From Phytoseiulus persimilis (Eukaryota > Arthropoda > Arachnida > Mesostigmata > Phytoseiidae): a stretch of 64,000 nt of DNA. The stretch is taken from the NCBI GenBank assembly GCA_037576195.1, contig CM075102.1, positions 41,970,745 to 42,034,744 of the forward strand, in the 5' to 3' direction. A program made the position numbers and the translations under genes. This document shows positions 1-12,500 of the stretch, one piece after another. The notes beneath the pieces were generated by a model. The model did no database searches, was not told the DNA's origin, and saw only the letters and a program-made list of their open reading frames with translations. How positions within the stretch are numbered: position 1 is the stretch's first letter; each line of letters starts with the position of its first letter.

Positions 1-641
1 TACCGCGGTGCTCTTTGCTCGATGAGCTAAGTAACCTTCCTCAGCTTTGCGGCCGTTCGTCCTTGCAACAGTGTCATACGGCTGGTTTATTGCGACTGAG
101 GGCAAATCACGTGTGTCGCCTAGCGTTTCAAATGTCGAAAATTCCAACATACGATGTCTCCATTTAGAACGACGCCAGCTGCGGGGACCGCGACAACGAC
201 GACGACGATTCCGATGAAAAAACGTGTAAATTGTTCTTTTGAGCGCGTGCGACCTTCGCGGCCGGCTGATTTCGTTGAAGTCGTGTTGCGGGAGTAGTCA
301 GGAGAGAAGTGGGGCTCCAACGCGAGACAAAACGTAGGCAGCGACAGGAAATGGCGATGGTTTCTCGCTCGTGGTTTGACTGCGACAACTGTTTCATTGA
401 GAGACAAGCGTCTCAATGGATAACCTCGCGTGTACGCGACACTAATCGGGAGAATGCTTCGCTCATGATTGTGATGACCTCCCCACCGAGAGATCAACTC
501 TGACGTTGCAACTCCCTTCCAAGCTGTTGGAGCCAAACCCAATCCTCGGAAGAGTCATTAACAGTTCGGTTCTAGCTTATTCGCGAGAAAGTTCACCAAT
601 TTCCTCCGTATCCCCGATAGAAGCGGCATTCAGAAACTGCT

Positions 642-788
642 ATGGCTTCGGATGATTTTCCGCTGAGCAGGGAGGAAGACAGACGACGGTTGTCAGCGGC
701 ACAGGCGATGACGGTCCCGGAGATGATGATCGAATTCGTGAGCTCCTATACCTTGCCAAGGTCAAGGCCAGAACGGACGGTTGGCTGA
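642..788 (+). other. Small ORF or possible first coding exon (weak)
   Basis: A 48-codon open frame begins at an ATG in acceptable context (ctgctATGG). It encodes a hydrophilic peptide rich in Asp, Glu, Arg and Ser. About 97 bases in, the frame runs into a GTGAGC that fits a splice donor, so the coding part may end near 738 as a first exon. I could not find a convincing second exon. Splicing to the acceptor at 1534 would give only a short peptide with an early stop, so it could also be an upstream ORF of the gene at 1554. It may equally be chance. No family is recognised. Confidence 0.15.
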
Positions 789-1520
789 CATAAAATGGCG
801 ATTACTCTGTTATGAGCTGCTCTTGCAATGGCACGGTAGCTTGCTCTATCAATGCTTAACTACCAGTAAATGTTTCACCGTCGTGTAACTCAGAAGTTGA
901 GAGTAGTCTGTCAGATCCGCCCAATCGACGATGGCTGTCTTGCAGCCAGAACGGGAGCAGCATCGTTGAGCGAGTCTTGGTGCTCCCCGTCATAGGCCGC
1001 CCCTCGGTTTCCGACAACGTGAAATTTCGAGATCCTGTCGAGCTTGATCTCGGCTGGAAGTAAGGGAGGCCAGATGTGGTGGAGGAGTCAGCCCCCTGAA
1101 TCAAAGTTTCCGAGGGAGCTCTGGTGGGAGATCACCAACGAGTTGATCGATATCGGTCGTAGCCGGATTCCCCGACCAGGATTCGCTTGCATATGTCCTA
1201 GAGCAGAACCCACGCTCGAGAGGTAACGGGACGGGGGAAACGGAACCAGGATTTATCGGGAAGTGGAAAAATCAGTATAGCGCTGCTCATAGAGGGCGGC
1301 CGAAGTTTCCGGAGGGCACGGGTCCCTCCAAACCGTCGGAATGGAAAGAGGCGGGGTGAAATGATTCCGTCTGTCCGATTCCGGGCCGCTGCGGCCCGGG
1401 TTTTCCGGTCGGTGACGGATCCATCGCGAACGAGAAGTTTTCCCCTCGCCACACTTCGGCCTGATCGATTCTCCTCTCCCTGATAGACACAGCTCGATCG
1501 TCAATACTAAGCGATGATCT

Positions 1521-1534
1521 CTTTTGCTTTACAG
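1521..1534 (+). other. Splice acceptor in the 5' UTR of the membrane protein gene
   Basis: A pyrimidine-rich run ends in ACAG, and the ATG of the membrane protein lies 19 bases into the following exon. This implies a spliced 5' UTR with the promoter further upstream. The matching donor is not identified. Confidence 0.5.
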
Positions 1535-1553
1535 GAGCACCTCTGAGGCGGAG

Positions 1554-2717
1554 ATGAGGCCAGTCGTTTTCGCCCTGGTGTTGGGCTGTGCTCTTGGGAG
1601 TCAAATCAAAATCCTGCCCTATGGGAAAGTGAGGCCGACGTATCGAGTTCAATGCCTGTCCGAACTCCCGAACGACCTCGACCTAGAGACTGTCGGTAAC
1701 ATGACTGTCGTCTGGAGAGATGCCGAAGGCAACTTGATCGGCGAGAGTCCGGTCAGCATCGTGGTGGAAGAGCCTTCGATTTTCGCCGAAATGATTGTGC
1801 AATACGCGGGCGCCTCGGCACAGTTCAGCTGCGCTTTCAAACGACCGGGAGGGGGTGTTCCGTCGGGGATACAGTTCAGTGACATTTATGTTTACGCGAA
1901 ATCGGAAAAGTGTGAATCCGACTTGGCCTACTGTGATCCTGGCAAGCGCTTCTGCCGACAAGCTAAATGTGTCTGCCAACAGGGAGAACACCTCTTCGAC
2001 GGCACTCAATGCGTGCCGGGCTACACGGGAACCCTGCCCTGCCAACCCGTGACGCCGAAAGAGAGCGAACAATGCGTCGGAGCGCTCCGGAAAATCGCCC
2101 TGAGGAAACCGTACATGAAGTGTCAATCGAAAAAGAATCGCACATTACTCGAACGAGTGAAACAGCTGGTGCCAACTCTAAGACCTAAAGCAGAGAACTA
2201 CAGTCATTGTCCATGCAAAGGAGCCATGTACGGAAACATCTTGGAGATCAACGGAATCGAATACTGTCAGGAGGTGGAACAGGTCTCGTGCTGCGTACCG
2301 CTATCGTTGCTGGTCGACGGTCACGACTTTTCCTTAGTGTGGTTCACCCTCATCTCCATCTCGATCTTCATCGGGCTGGTGCTCATCGCAGCTTTCGTTC
2401 TGATGGTTTGCAAGTCCCGGCAACAGCTCCAGGCTCAACACCGCGCTCAGCTACGAGCCCTAGCCCTACAGCACCAGGACGAGCATCTCGCGATTTATGA
2501 TCCTCGAGTGCATCGAACAATCACCGTCGCCTCCGACAAGCCTCCCGCTTACCATGAAGTGGTTCGTCGCGACGCTAGCACGCCGCCTCCCGCGTACAAT
2601 GTGGCTGTCGCCGCCCTCGGAAACGCTGTAAGCGCTCGAACGGACTCTCAGTCCCAAACAACTTCCCAACCTGAGCCGCCAACGCAATTCGAGCTTACGG
2701 ATAAACCTCAAGAGTAG
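1554..2717 (+). CDS. Type I membrane protein: Ig-like region, EB-like cysteine module, one TM helix, two PPAY motifs
   Basis: The product is a 387-residue surface protein. I start it at the ATG at 1554 because a good acceptor (cttttgctttacag, ending 1534) lies just upstream, which puts the earlier in-frame ATG at 1524 inside an intron; the next residues form a signal peptide (about 1-17). Cys34, Trp54 and Cys93 are spaced like an Ig-like fold. Residues about 120-156 hold closely spaced cysteines like an arthropod EB/EGF-like module, and a second cysteine-rich stretch follows to about 250. A membrane helix spans about 261-286. The cytoplasmic tail carries PPAY at 330-333 and 345-348; PPxY motifs in general bind WW domains such as those of Nedd4-type ubiquitin ligases. 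Several N-x-S/T sites lie outside the membrane. The coding part is one exon with at least one upstream noncoding exon. I do not recognise an orthologue; ligand and role are unknown. Confidence 0.82.
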   Translation: MRPVVFALVLGCALGSQIKILPYGKVRPTYRVQCLSELPNDLDLETVGNMTVVWRDAEGNLIGESPVSIVVEEPSIFAEMIVQYAGASAQFSCAFKRPGGGVPSGIQFSDIYVYAKSEKCESDLAYCDPGKRFCRQAKCVCQQGEHLFDGTQCVPGYTGTLPCQPVTPKESEQCVGALRKIALRKPYMKCQSKKNRTLLERVKQLVPTLRPKAENYSHCPCKGAMYGNILEINGIEYCQEVEQVSCCVPLSLLVDGHDFSLVWFTLISISIFIGLVLIAAFVLMVCKSRQQLQAQHRAQLRALALQHQDEHLAIYDPRVHRTITVASDKPPAYHEVVRRDASTPPPAYNVAVAALGNAVSARTDSQSQTTSQPEPPTQFELTDKPQE

Positions 2718-3236
2718 AAGTATTCACAATGCTTTGCAGAGCCTCGTGGGAGCACGCCGCGGTAATATCCCGATAGCTGTAGCGATACGAATTCCCCTTC
2801 GAAGCTCCCGACCGGTCCATGCGTCGAATCATGCAAGCAATGTAGATTAGGCCCGATACTTTTGACGATCCACCCACGATAGAGATTCAAATCCATGTGG
2901 CGACTGAGCCAAATCACCACTCAGCGAAGTTGCCATCGATCCCCGGCGCTTTTTGGATCGTGCTCCAGGTCTGGTCTGAGCTACAGCACCCCTTCGCTCG
3001 TTGCGCTGCGCGTCAAACGGCGAAGTCATCCTCAATTATTCCTCCGCCAAACGATTCGACGAGCGCGCCCATCGAGCTGGCACATGAGAGATACGTTGAG
3101 ATGAGACGTTGACTTTCTGGCTCCAGATCCTCTGTCGGGGAAATAACTCCGAGTGTTCTGCGTCGTTGTTGAGAAGCAAGCTGGCTTTCACGTCAAGCAC
3201 CCGGTAAACATCTCTAGTGTGTACATACTTATTGTA

Positions 3237-3272
3237 AATAAATTCAAGCTCGGAAGGGAGAAGTTCAATAAA
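3237..3272 (+). other. Tandem poly(A) signals of the membrane protein gene
   Basis: AATAAA occurs at 3237-3242 and again at 3267-3272, about 520-555 bases after the stop codon at 2717. A GT-rich stretch follows near 3290-3303. This is the usual layout of an animal 3' end, so the 3' UTR is about 560 bases long and cleavage is likely near 3285. Confidence 0.6.
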
Positions 3273-3299
3273 CTGTGATACCTGTAGGAAATGTGGTCT

Positions 3300-6200
3300 T
3301 GTTTCGCTGAGCCGGGCGGCTATTTATTTCAGTTCATTTGGCCGACCGATTGGCTCGAACTCTAGGGATCAAAGCCAAGGAAATCATAGGAGTTTGCACT
3401 GACCGCCAGAGGAACCGGAATTCCAGAACCAACTCCGAAGGCGGGAAGAGCTGCTTTCGGCTTCCTGCAGCCACGGCGATCCACACAACGCGAAAAACTC
3501 AAACACGAGTTGGTCAAAAACCCCTTTTCCTCCCCGAAGGATCACTCCTTGAGAGGTTTGACCAATCGTCGGACGCAGCTCCTGATGTTTGAATACAACC
3601 AGTGGACTGAGGAATGCTGTGAGATTGTGAAGCACTGCTCGGTTCTATTTCTCTCTGGTTTCCATTCCAGCTGGTACAGCCAGGAGTGAAGTTACTCGAG
3701 ACAGCCCCGAGTCAAGTTCGCACTGGAGGGAGCGAACCCGTGATTCGCACCCGAGATCCGTTCATCAGGAGAGCGGGAATGGCGTTTCCTGATGTACAGC
3801 TGAGTTTTGGACGCCGCACGTGTCGCCGAGCACCCGTCCTTGGGACTGCCAACTCGAAACCATAAAGACCCACTCACTGGTATAGGACTGGCCGGGTTGA
3901 TTGAGGAAAACCTGGACCGACACCAACGCTGGGGCCTGCTGGAGACCGGTTCTCCACAAAGGGCACAAGATACCAAAATTATGCTAAACAATCTTCACTT
4001 AACGAAGAGGTGACATTTTCCGTTTGTCAGGGCGGCTAGAACTGGCTCGGGCGTCGTCATACGCAGAACTTCGAGTTGCGCCTCGGGCGACGTTCCGAAA
4101 CTTTTCGGTCAACGAAACACGCTGTGGATTATTCTCGCGTCGCATGGAGGCCGTACTCCGAACTCGTTTCTAATTTGCACTGCATCGCTCCCCAACTTAT
4201 TGCATGCCTATCACTGTTGCGACACAGCGACCTCCGTACCTTGGAACGTCAACGAGGCTGGATAAATGTACACAAACGGTCAAGGCCGCTCGAGCCCGTG
4301 AACCGTGGTATCTCTGATGAACATTCGAACGACCACGACGAAATTCTGTATCCTTGTAGCGCTTCCTCAGAGCCTGTTCCTGGAGTCGATATTTTCGGGG
4401 TTTTGTGTGAGGTGACTTCGGGAACCCAAGAAATGCTGAAACCTGTGTTCTATCGCTCCCACAGGAAGGGGCCTGAATGCAAGAATAGTAGCGTCCGTCG
4501 TAATCGTGTTCAGGAATCAGATAGCACACTCACTGCCAGCAACGAACTATCAGGAAGAACTCGGATGCGCTCGTATGGAACTTGGACCTTTTGAAGCGGT
4601 GGTTCTAAATCTTCCTCCTCTCGTGGACCCCGATTGGAGCTCAGTTCAGATCGCGATCCCCTCCGAGGAATAGAAGGGGGAAAACTGATTTTTCCGACAC
4701 GCAAAAATAGACCCGGTATTTAGTTGTCGTTGTGGGTGGATAACTACGTATGTAAAAATCAATTCTGCAAGACATTTCAGAACAGATCGACCCGAGATCA
4801 TCATTGCACTGTGGTCACATCGGGCTCGTCAGCTGAAAAGCGATTTCAGAGACATTGGTGTGTGGACGTCATCCAAACTATGTTGGGTTGAAGCTTTGTC
4901 GACGACAGACGCCATGTACTTGGCGAGTACGTCCAGCCTGTTCCGTTGCACGGCCTTTTCAGTCGACAACGTGAAGGAGGACTTCTCGAACGAACGAACC
5001 GAGGAGGACAAAGGCGACATGAGCGAGCCTCGGTATTCGTTTGTCGCAGGAGTGGCTCTTTCGTTTTCGTGATCCTTTCGATCCTCCTGATATATGTTCC
5101 CCAATCTGAGTAATCTACGTGCATATCTGCGATACTCGGATGCTTAGTCTTCAGGAGGCAGGTATACTTACACAGTTCCAGTGAGTCGTCTGCCAACACT
5201 TCGTGACACACGACACACATCGGTATGTGAACGGGTCACTGCCGGGAGCGAGCGTCGAGCATAGATTCAAGTATTCGTTATCATACAGTATTTTATCCCT
5301 GTGAGGAGCATGTCCTGCTCCTCCCCCGGCAACAGGTAGTTCTCCTCTAAATGGCCTGTCCCACGCTAGACACAGAAGTCCCACTCCTTGCGGCTCTCGG
5401 ATCTTCGACGCACAGAGCGACACCATCGTCCTGAAGAATCTCAGGATATCTGGGCGTTCGTTCCCCTTCTTCCAGAGGCTGAGAGCGCTATCGAGCTAAG
5501 GATCTCCGATGAATAGTTCCGAAGATTTCGCGGGTCCCACGAGCATGTTAGCCCCTGCGTTACCAAGACTGCTCAACATTCATCGCTGATTATATTTTTG
5601 AGGATTTTGTGAGCCCGAGTCCCGAAACAATGAGCTCGACTCTCGGTAGAACATACTTGGACATCAACAACCATCTCCATGGCGCAAATGAATAACACTG
5701 CTGAAATCATAACCTTTCTGAAACAGGTTTGATGTATACATTGGACAGTTGGGCGGAAGACATGCAATTCACGGCCCGAGAAACCCCACGAGAGACCCGG
5801 ATCCGTGGTTGGATCCGAATTACTCCCGCGATATCTTCCTTTTGTTAGGGCTTCTCTCCTAGGAAAGGGTGACCTGACAAACAGGGACAGCTAAAAACAC
5901 TATATTCTGTGTCACAAAAGCTCCGGCTATCCAGCATGATGACCTTCAACGAGCATCTTTTCGGAGGGCCATCCCAACTCTGATCTCCATCAAGAGGTAA
6001 CACTCGTAGAGCCCAGATTCAAAACCTCGTAACTCCCATAGTCTCAAGATCGACTCTCCAGATGTAAATTCATCGAACCGATTGCCGACAATGTTATTTT
6101 TGCGGTGTATTTTGCGTATGTTTCTCTCCACTCTTCGCGTTATCAACGAATGTGCGAAATAAGGTTGTCGGAACTCGGTTTGATGGATTTCTGACTGAAA

Positions 6201-7240
6201 ACTCCACTTTTGCGAGTTCACTTGCTGTTCCCGAGAACTGCGACTGTTGGATGCCGAGCCCAAAGAATGTCATCCACAGTCCGGAAAACATGAGAACATC
6301 CGGGGTTAGCCGACAGGGGACTGCTGAGATATTCGAGGGTTTGCTATCTCGAGCAGGGGCTGGGACTCCATGGGAACTCGAGGAGCCGGATAGTGTGACT
6401 GATGTCCCATCTCCCCCACTCTCTATTGAAGAAGGGGAATCGGTCAGGAAACCTCGAGCGCACAGGAAAAGCCTGGAGGTCTACGAGGGAGAGTTTTCGA
6501 TATCGACTCCTGGTCTCACAAGTCCTCGGCAATGGTGCTGAAGAGGAGGACAGCGACTAATCCGTCATATGGATGTCTTTATGAATGATAAGGAGAATTC
6601 GGGTTTCGCCCCCATTCGGTCGTACAAACAGGAAGAGAAGGACCTGACAGTCCTGCAACGAATCGAGTGTTGATACACTCGCGAGGCCCAACTTCCCGCA
6701 GTCTATCCGAAGGGGAGAGACCCAGTCCGCACGAGTAGGAATCGCGGACAATAATAAAAAGATTCGTAGCGAGCAATATCGTTCAGAACACTGCCCGATT
6801 GTAGATTTCAGTTTATCTATTAGTCGGCATGCATTTAACTTTTCGTGAATATAGAATCGAGGGAACTGAAACGCTCTGAAAGGTATCGCAGAAGAGGATT
6901 GGAAATGAACGCACACAGCGCTATAGGAAATTATGAGATCTACGAGCGAATGACATGAATCATATTCGCACCAATCTCGCTGATCATCCGCCGCCATTTA
7001 TCACAGGGCCGGAGCCATTGTGAGGCTTCCTCAAACTGCGTGAGAGCTTCTGAGACCCCTTCTAGGAGTCACTTATGAATACATGAATCCCCCAAAGGGT
7101 CTAAGAACATTAATACCAGCCCGATCAGAGCCGAGGGAGCAAGGATATTCCGAGTAAGGCGATAATTCGGCTCCTTATGCTTACTATATGTAATCGGCTT
7201 CGTCTTTCAGTTTGCAAGTCACTTTGTCCGCACCCCTTCT
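3300..7240. other. Intergenic, no supported gene
   Basis: Open frames here are short, overlap on both strands and show no recognisable domain, signal peptide or splice-consistent coding chain. No RNA gene or strong repeat was seen. Confidence 0.5.
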
Positions 7241-7250
7241 GGATTATATG

Positions 7251-7413
7251 GGGATGATTCCAGGACTAATCTGACCATACTTTTCGAAGTCTACAGGGTT
7301 AATTCCGGGACCAATATTACCAAACTCTTCCAAACCTGGAGGGGTGGTTCCGGAACCAATCCGACCATACTTTTCTGAGTCTGGGAGGGTGATTCTAGGA
7401 CCAGACTGTCCAT
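7251..7413. repeat. 45-bp minisatellite, three full units plus partial ends
   Basis: Full units run 7261-7305, 7306-7350 and 7351-7395, with part units on each side. Each is a variant of (c/t)(a/g)ggaccaat..gacCATACTTTTC...ggtt(a/g)attc. The period is a multiple of three, so the minus strand reads as a 15-residue repeat of the type GPG-I-P---EKYG-I without stops. The units differ from one another by several substitutions, so the array is old. A further one and a half units appear at 7691-7798 only because the block is duplicated. Confidence 0.85.
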
Positions 7414-8079
7414 AACAAGATGCCAATCAATCGGATCGGAAGATAGTTTTAGGAATGATGCTGACCCAATGAAGAGAGAGGAAAGTGCCTTGATGCCAGG
7501 GGACTGCAGTCCAGCTGGTCCACTCTATTATGTGTATCTACAGGGGTCTCCACCACGAAATCGTAAGTTTTGAAGCTGGAACAATCCTAATCTGTTTGAA
7601 CAGTTCTCCACAAATTCGGGAACCGAAAACGGGAAGGCGGCTGGACGAGTTGAAGGACGTACAGGCCAACTGTCCCGCACGGTCGCTTGCCGGGACCAAT
7701 ATTACCAAACTCTTCCAAACCTGGAGGGGTGGTTCCGGAACCAATCCGACCATACTTTTCTGAGTCTGGGAGGGTGATTCTAGGACCAGACTGTCCATAA
7801 CAAGATGCCAATCAATCGGATCGGAAGATAGTTTTAGGAATGATGCTGACCCAATGAAGAGAGAGGAAAGTGCCTTGATGCCAGGGGACTGCAGTCCAGC
7901 TGGTCCACTCTATTATGTGTATCTACAGGGGTCTCCACCACGAAATCGTAAGTTTTGAAGCTGGAACAATCCTAATCTGTTTGAACAGTTCTCCACAAAT
8001 TCGGGAACCGAAAACGGGAAGGCGGCTGGACGAGTTGAAGGACGTACAGGCCAACTGTCCCGCACGGTCGCTTGCCGGG
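7305..8079. repeat. Perfect 385-bp tandem duplication
   Basis: The segment 7305-7689 is repeated at 7690-8074, and I could find no mismatch by eye. The five bases CCGGG occur at 7305-7309, 7690-7694 and 8075-8079, so the junction shows 5-bp microhomology. The left breakpoint lies within a 45-bp minisatellite unit. Identity suggests a very recent event or a sequence-assembly artefact. Confidence 0.92.
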
Positions 8080-9572
8080 TGATATATTTCCTCGAAGAGC
8101 GACACCCTGGGGGGCCGTTGCACACGCGACTGAAGGACCAAGGCATTATTCTGCCCTTTCTAAGACAAAACGACCTTTTTTACGACTTTCCATCTTACCC
8201 TCTCTCTTATTTCATATGAAGAGGTCCAACTTGCCAATTTCGGATTTTTCCGCCGTTTCTAGAACTCCTTCCCTCCGGCGATGTGCCATGGCCCAGAGGA
8301 CTCCCAAGGACCCCACAGCAAGAAGCAAGATGGAACCGACTCGGGTCGAAGAGAGCCGCCGCTGCTTCAACAATGGCCTTTCTCCAACGCCATTGTTTAA
8401 GCGGATGAAGTACGTTCGCACGTTTCCGTCGGTGCACTTAATTCCAGAAAGCCCTCTGGAGGAAATGTCCTGGAACACTTGTGCCCAAGATCGGGCTCCG
8501 CAGCCTTCTTCACAGCAGTTTCGTTTTTTCCGACGCGTTCAATGCCTCGTTGTCCCCCACAGGTGACTTCGCATAGATGAGCATCCGTCTATCCTGGATT
8601 GTTCCAGGATGTATCGGACGAGGAGCTTGAAGGGTTTCTCTTCACTGCGTCTGTGTGATATGAGCTCATGGTAAGTTCCACGGAAACTCTCCTTCGTGAC
8701 ACGAGCGTGTCTCCTGAATCCGCAGGAGGCTCGCGATCGCCTCGATGATTATGGATGATATCCTGCGTGAGCTCAGCGAGTTGTCCATATTAGTTTCTCT
8801 CCGCAGGAAAATCATGAATTGTTTTCTTCTAAAGCACGCAGCCCCGTGACCGTTCGTCACCGACCTTGCCATGGAACTACTCTAGGCGTGAGTCGGACTG
8901 TTCCTTGAGGTGATAATGGCATTGCCTTCCAGTGAATCACCTGGTAGTGGCCTTTCAATGCTGCGCTCGATTAGTATCTAATCGAATTTCGTGCTATTAG
9001 CTCGACGGGGTGCCGCCTTCACTTTGGAGCTGTCGTTCGAAGTCTGTGCGAATCTTTGTTACAACGACTTCCTCTGTGATGTTGTAAAAGCAACTTCCAC
9101 CTCCAGTCGTGCACCCGCCCGACCCAGCCTGCTTGCCCCTCGCTCTGCCACCGGTTGTTCCGATTTAATTCGACCGATCGAAGCCGGGAGCCGAGTCGTG
9201 TTTCGTTCGAAGGCGCAAGGCCCCGTCACCAATCGGAAAGCTTGGCTTGACTCGTTCACTTCGATTCGAACAGTTGGGCACTTGCCTCACCCGAGTAAAA
9301 TCCCATTCCCGCGGAGAAATCCGACGGGAAACCTATGTTCGAATCGTTTCCGTTAGCGAACGAAGATCTAGAAGACTCGTGGAGTCTCTCTAATCCACCG
9401 AGTTTGCAGCGACCCCGTTCTTCCTGCCAAAGGTGTTTGGGTGCATGTCAGACCCCACCGGATTACGGAACATTTCGACGAGCGTGATTGATGCAATCGA
9501 GACCTGCGGAGGTATCAGCTGCTAGCAACACGACGCGGCTGAGCAATTGATATAAATGTTCGAGTCTCATCG

Positions 9573-9580
9573 TATATAAG
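9573..9580 (+). promoter_or_regulatory. TATA-box candidate
   Basis: TATATAAG is followed about 25-30 bases later by an initiator-like ccagtagg near 9600. No clear coding exon follows, so this is only a candidate core promoter, perhaps for a noncoding first exon. Confidence 0.22.
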
Positions 9581-12500
9581 AGCTCGTCGGAGGGAACCAC
9601 CAGTAGGCGGTTTTGAGAGCACTTGATGGAGTATACGGCCCACTTCGATTTCGGTGGCCCACCTTTATCCTGAAAAGCTTTTATCGGAGAGTCTCAGACG
9701 CGGTTCCTCGGATAGAGGTGTCGTCTGGTCTAGCTCTGGGAGGGAGGTATCGGGAATTTTCGGCTTCCCAGGTTCACAGTGAACAGAGAATTGCGTCCTC
9801 CTCAATGTGAAGACAGATCGTCATCGTGCTGTTGGTCGGATAATACTGGCAGGTCTATGATTCCTACCGGGAACAACTTTCTCTGAGAACCCGCTGCATC
9901 AAACCTTCCCTCATCGGGTCGTCACGAGTTCGCCGTCAGATTAGGATACAATCATTGATGTCTCATGAACCTTGTTGTCATCCCTCCCCTAGTCCGGAAC
10001 ATAGAGAAACGCAGAGGAGTTTATCTGAACTGTTCGAAGCCGACTTCGCGTTCAGACATTGTTAGAGTTCGAGGTATCAGGACAACACGTCAATCAATGA
10101 ATCGCAAAACTCGGTCGAGTCTGATGTGCTGATGGCGCGATTAAGTGTAATGTGCCGAGAGCACAATCAAATCGAGGTACTCCTCGGTAGTGGCTTTTCA
10201 GGGAGATAGCGATAGATCAAGGGCAACATTTCACACATCGTCAAAAGTTTCCCGAGCCATCACTCGGGAGCTCTTAGGAGAATTTCCCCACTAGGTTCTC
10301 GGCCGTGGAGCGGGAGTTGGAGAACATTGAGGACGGGACGCAGGCTCCGCTCGTTCTCGACATCGAACCCAAGAGCCCCATATTTCATTTCGGTCCTCTT
10401 TGAGAGCTGCAGCCCCGAGCTTCTCCCCTTCAAACCGAATTCTGGCAGCCCGCCTTCGGAACTGACCGGCGCGGCATCTCTGCCGTCTGTTGGATCGCGA
10501 TCCGATTCCGGGCCCACCGGAACGACGAGAAATGGCCTGCTGCACGCAATCCGAAGCCCTACCTCGAGCCCAGTTTGGAGTATCCTCCTCTGTAAGACCT
10601 TGTTGTCTATTTATCATCCTTACAAGACATCCTCGGCCCCCGAGGTGAGCAGGAACTTCCACTGGAATCATTTCTCCAAAGCCCTGATTCATTGCGAAAG
10701 GACGAAATGTGTCCCTTTTGCACGACTAGAATGGGGCACCGAGTAGAAGGTGCTACAACTCTGATCATCAGTCAGCGCTCCGAATCAAAAAAAAAAACTC
10801 CGACTCATAAATAGTGCACAGAAGTGAACCAATTACGCAGGAGCTCCAAGCGAGACGGACGGACAAGATCTAGCGCGAAGAGGGTGTTTTGGAAGAGGTC
10901 ATGTGGGGGTCCTGCATCCAGGCTAGGGCCTTCACACCGAGGTGCGCGGGAACGTTCGTCTCTCGGCAACTGAAGCGCTCTGATAAGTCGCTGGTCCCTC
11001 CCGACGAACTCGGTCCCTCCAGTTCCCCACCTCGGCTTATCGTGTTTCAGCAGAGATCGCGTTCGAGTCCCCGTCAGCTGGGGGAGAAATAACTTCTCTG
11101 AGCCTCTACCTACGATCGTCCACCATACCTCTCGAGCCTGTGCTCCACAATCACGAAAGTGAGGAACAGTTCATGCATTGGAGCACATGGACTTCTTGGA
11201 ACACCAACGCGGAGGGTGGCCACTTTCCCCGCTCCTCATGACCAAACCTGGCTTTCCATCGTCCAGAGAGCAATCCCACTACTTGCGAAGATCGAAAATC
11301 CGTTCCACGTTCCCTCCTTTCCATGCTCGGGCTCCGATCAGTGGCGAGTGATTTGGTCTTTCGCTGCAACCTTGTCCGGCCCATTCGACCGTACTTAGGC
11401 TGAGCATGTCCACCGCCAAGACGATTCCATGATATTTTGCTTCTGTGTGATCTCTCCTTATTCGAAGCTGCAAAGCAGCGCGCACATTCATGTGGAAATA
11501 GGCCTCACATACACATGCGTCGCGACACGAAGGGGATGAAGCTCGGAGCCGCTGTGGCAAGGCGAGCATGCCCTAACAGGAAGCGCGTTGGCAGTGTGAA
11601 TGATGAAGCGGGTGGCATTCGCTATTCATACGGCTCGCGGGGAAAAATGTTTACTGACGGAGCAACAAAATGATTCGCCCAGACAAATGTCGGTTGAGAC
11701 GTTCCATTAATCAACTGGTGGCGTTCTTATTACTATTATCAAAGCTGCCTTCGTCGTTGCTGTTATCATCGACCCATAGACCCTTGGGGTAGGGGAGCTG
11801 ACATGCTGCTCGAACAGGCATTTCGCGGCTCTTATTTATCCTCCGGTTGTTCCCGGGGCCCCTCGCTCTGCCGGTTCCGCTCGATCCCGTTTATGCGGTC
11901 GCCGGTGACTGCGCCGAGCTGTGAATGACAGAATTCGTCGATCTCGCGTTCTCTTTTTCGTTTGTGCTCCGTCTGTTTCGATCTGAGTTTCTCTTTTATC
12001 CGTTTTGAAGCGTCGGTGCGTGTACTGCGTTGATTCGCCCGAGCATGCACAAAAACGCGACCGAATAACAAATGAACACTCTCCCGGCGAAGCCTGGTCG
12101 CCGTTCTGCTCGGCGGTGTTCGTGCTGAGTCACTTCCGAATTCGTTCCAGAGGACATTCAGGAATTGCACTCCCCGCGATACACAGCGGAATTTCTCGAT
12201 TGAGAGTTCATGTTCCTCCCAATAGCAAAGCAATCGACATTCACATCCTGAACGGGTTCTTTTGTTTGGAGTCTGCGCCCGCTGAAGGGTACGCGTCATT
12301 GGCTGTGCGAAGAAATGTTTTTCTCGCTTGTGATTTACGCGCGATGACGACGTGCTCAACTTGACAAAATCCTGCTCTCGACGAGGGAAGTGTTCCTCCT
12401 TAGCAACAGGACAGAGTCATCTGCCGTGTCTGGGTTGGTCGCTCTTTCCAACCGTCAGTCTTTATGTCGGGTCGTCGGACAAGGACGTCGGGTGGACGGC

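Noticed and set aside
1524-1553. Upstream ATG of the membrane protein
   Set aside because: It falls inside the pyrimidine tract of a splice acceptor and would bury the signal peptide.
11832-12359. 175-codon minus-strand ORF
   Set aside because: Low-complexity basic sequence without domain, splice context or signal; likely chance in GC-balanced DNA.
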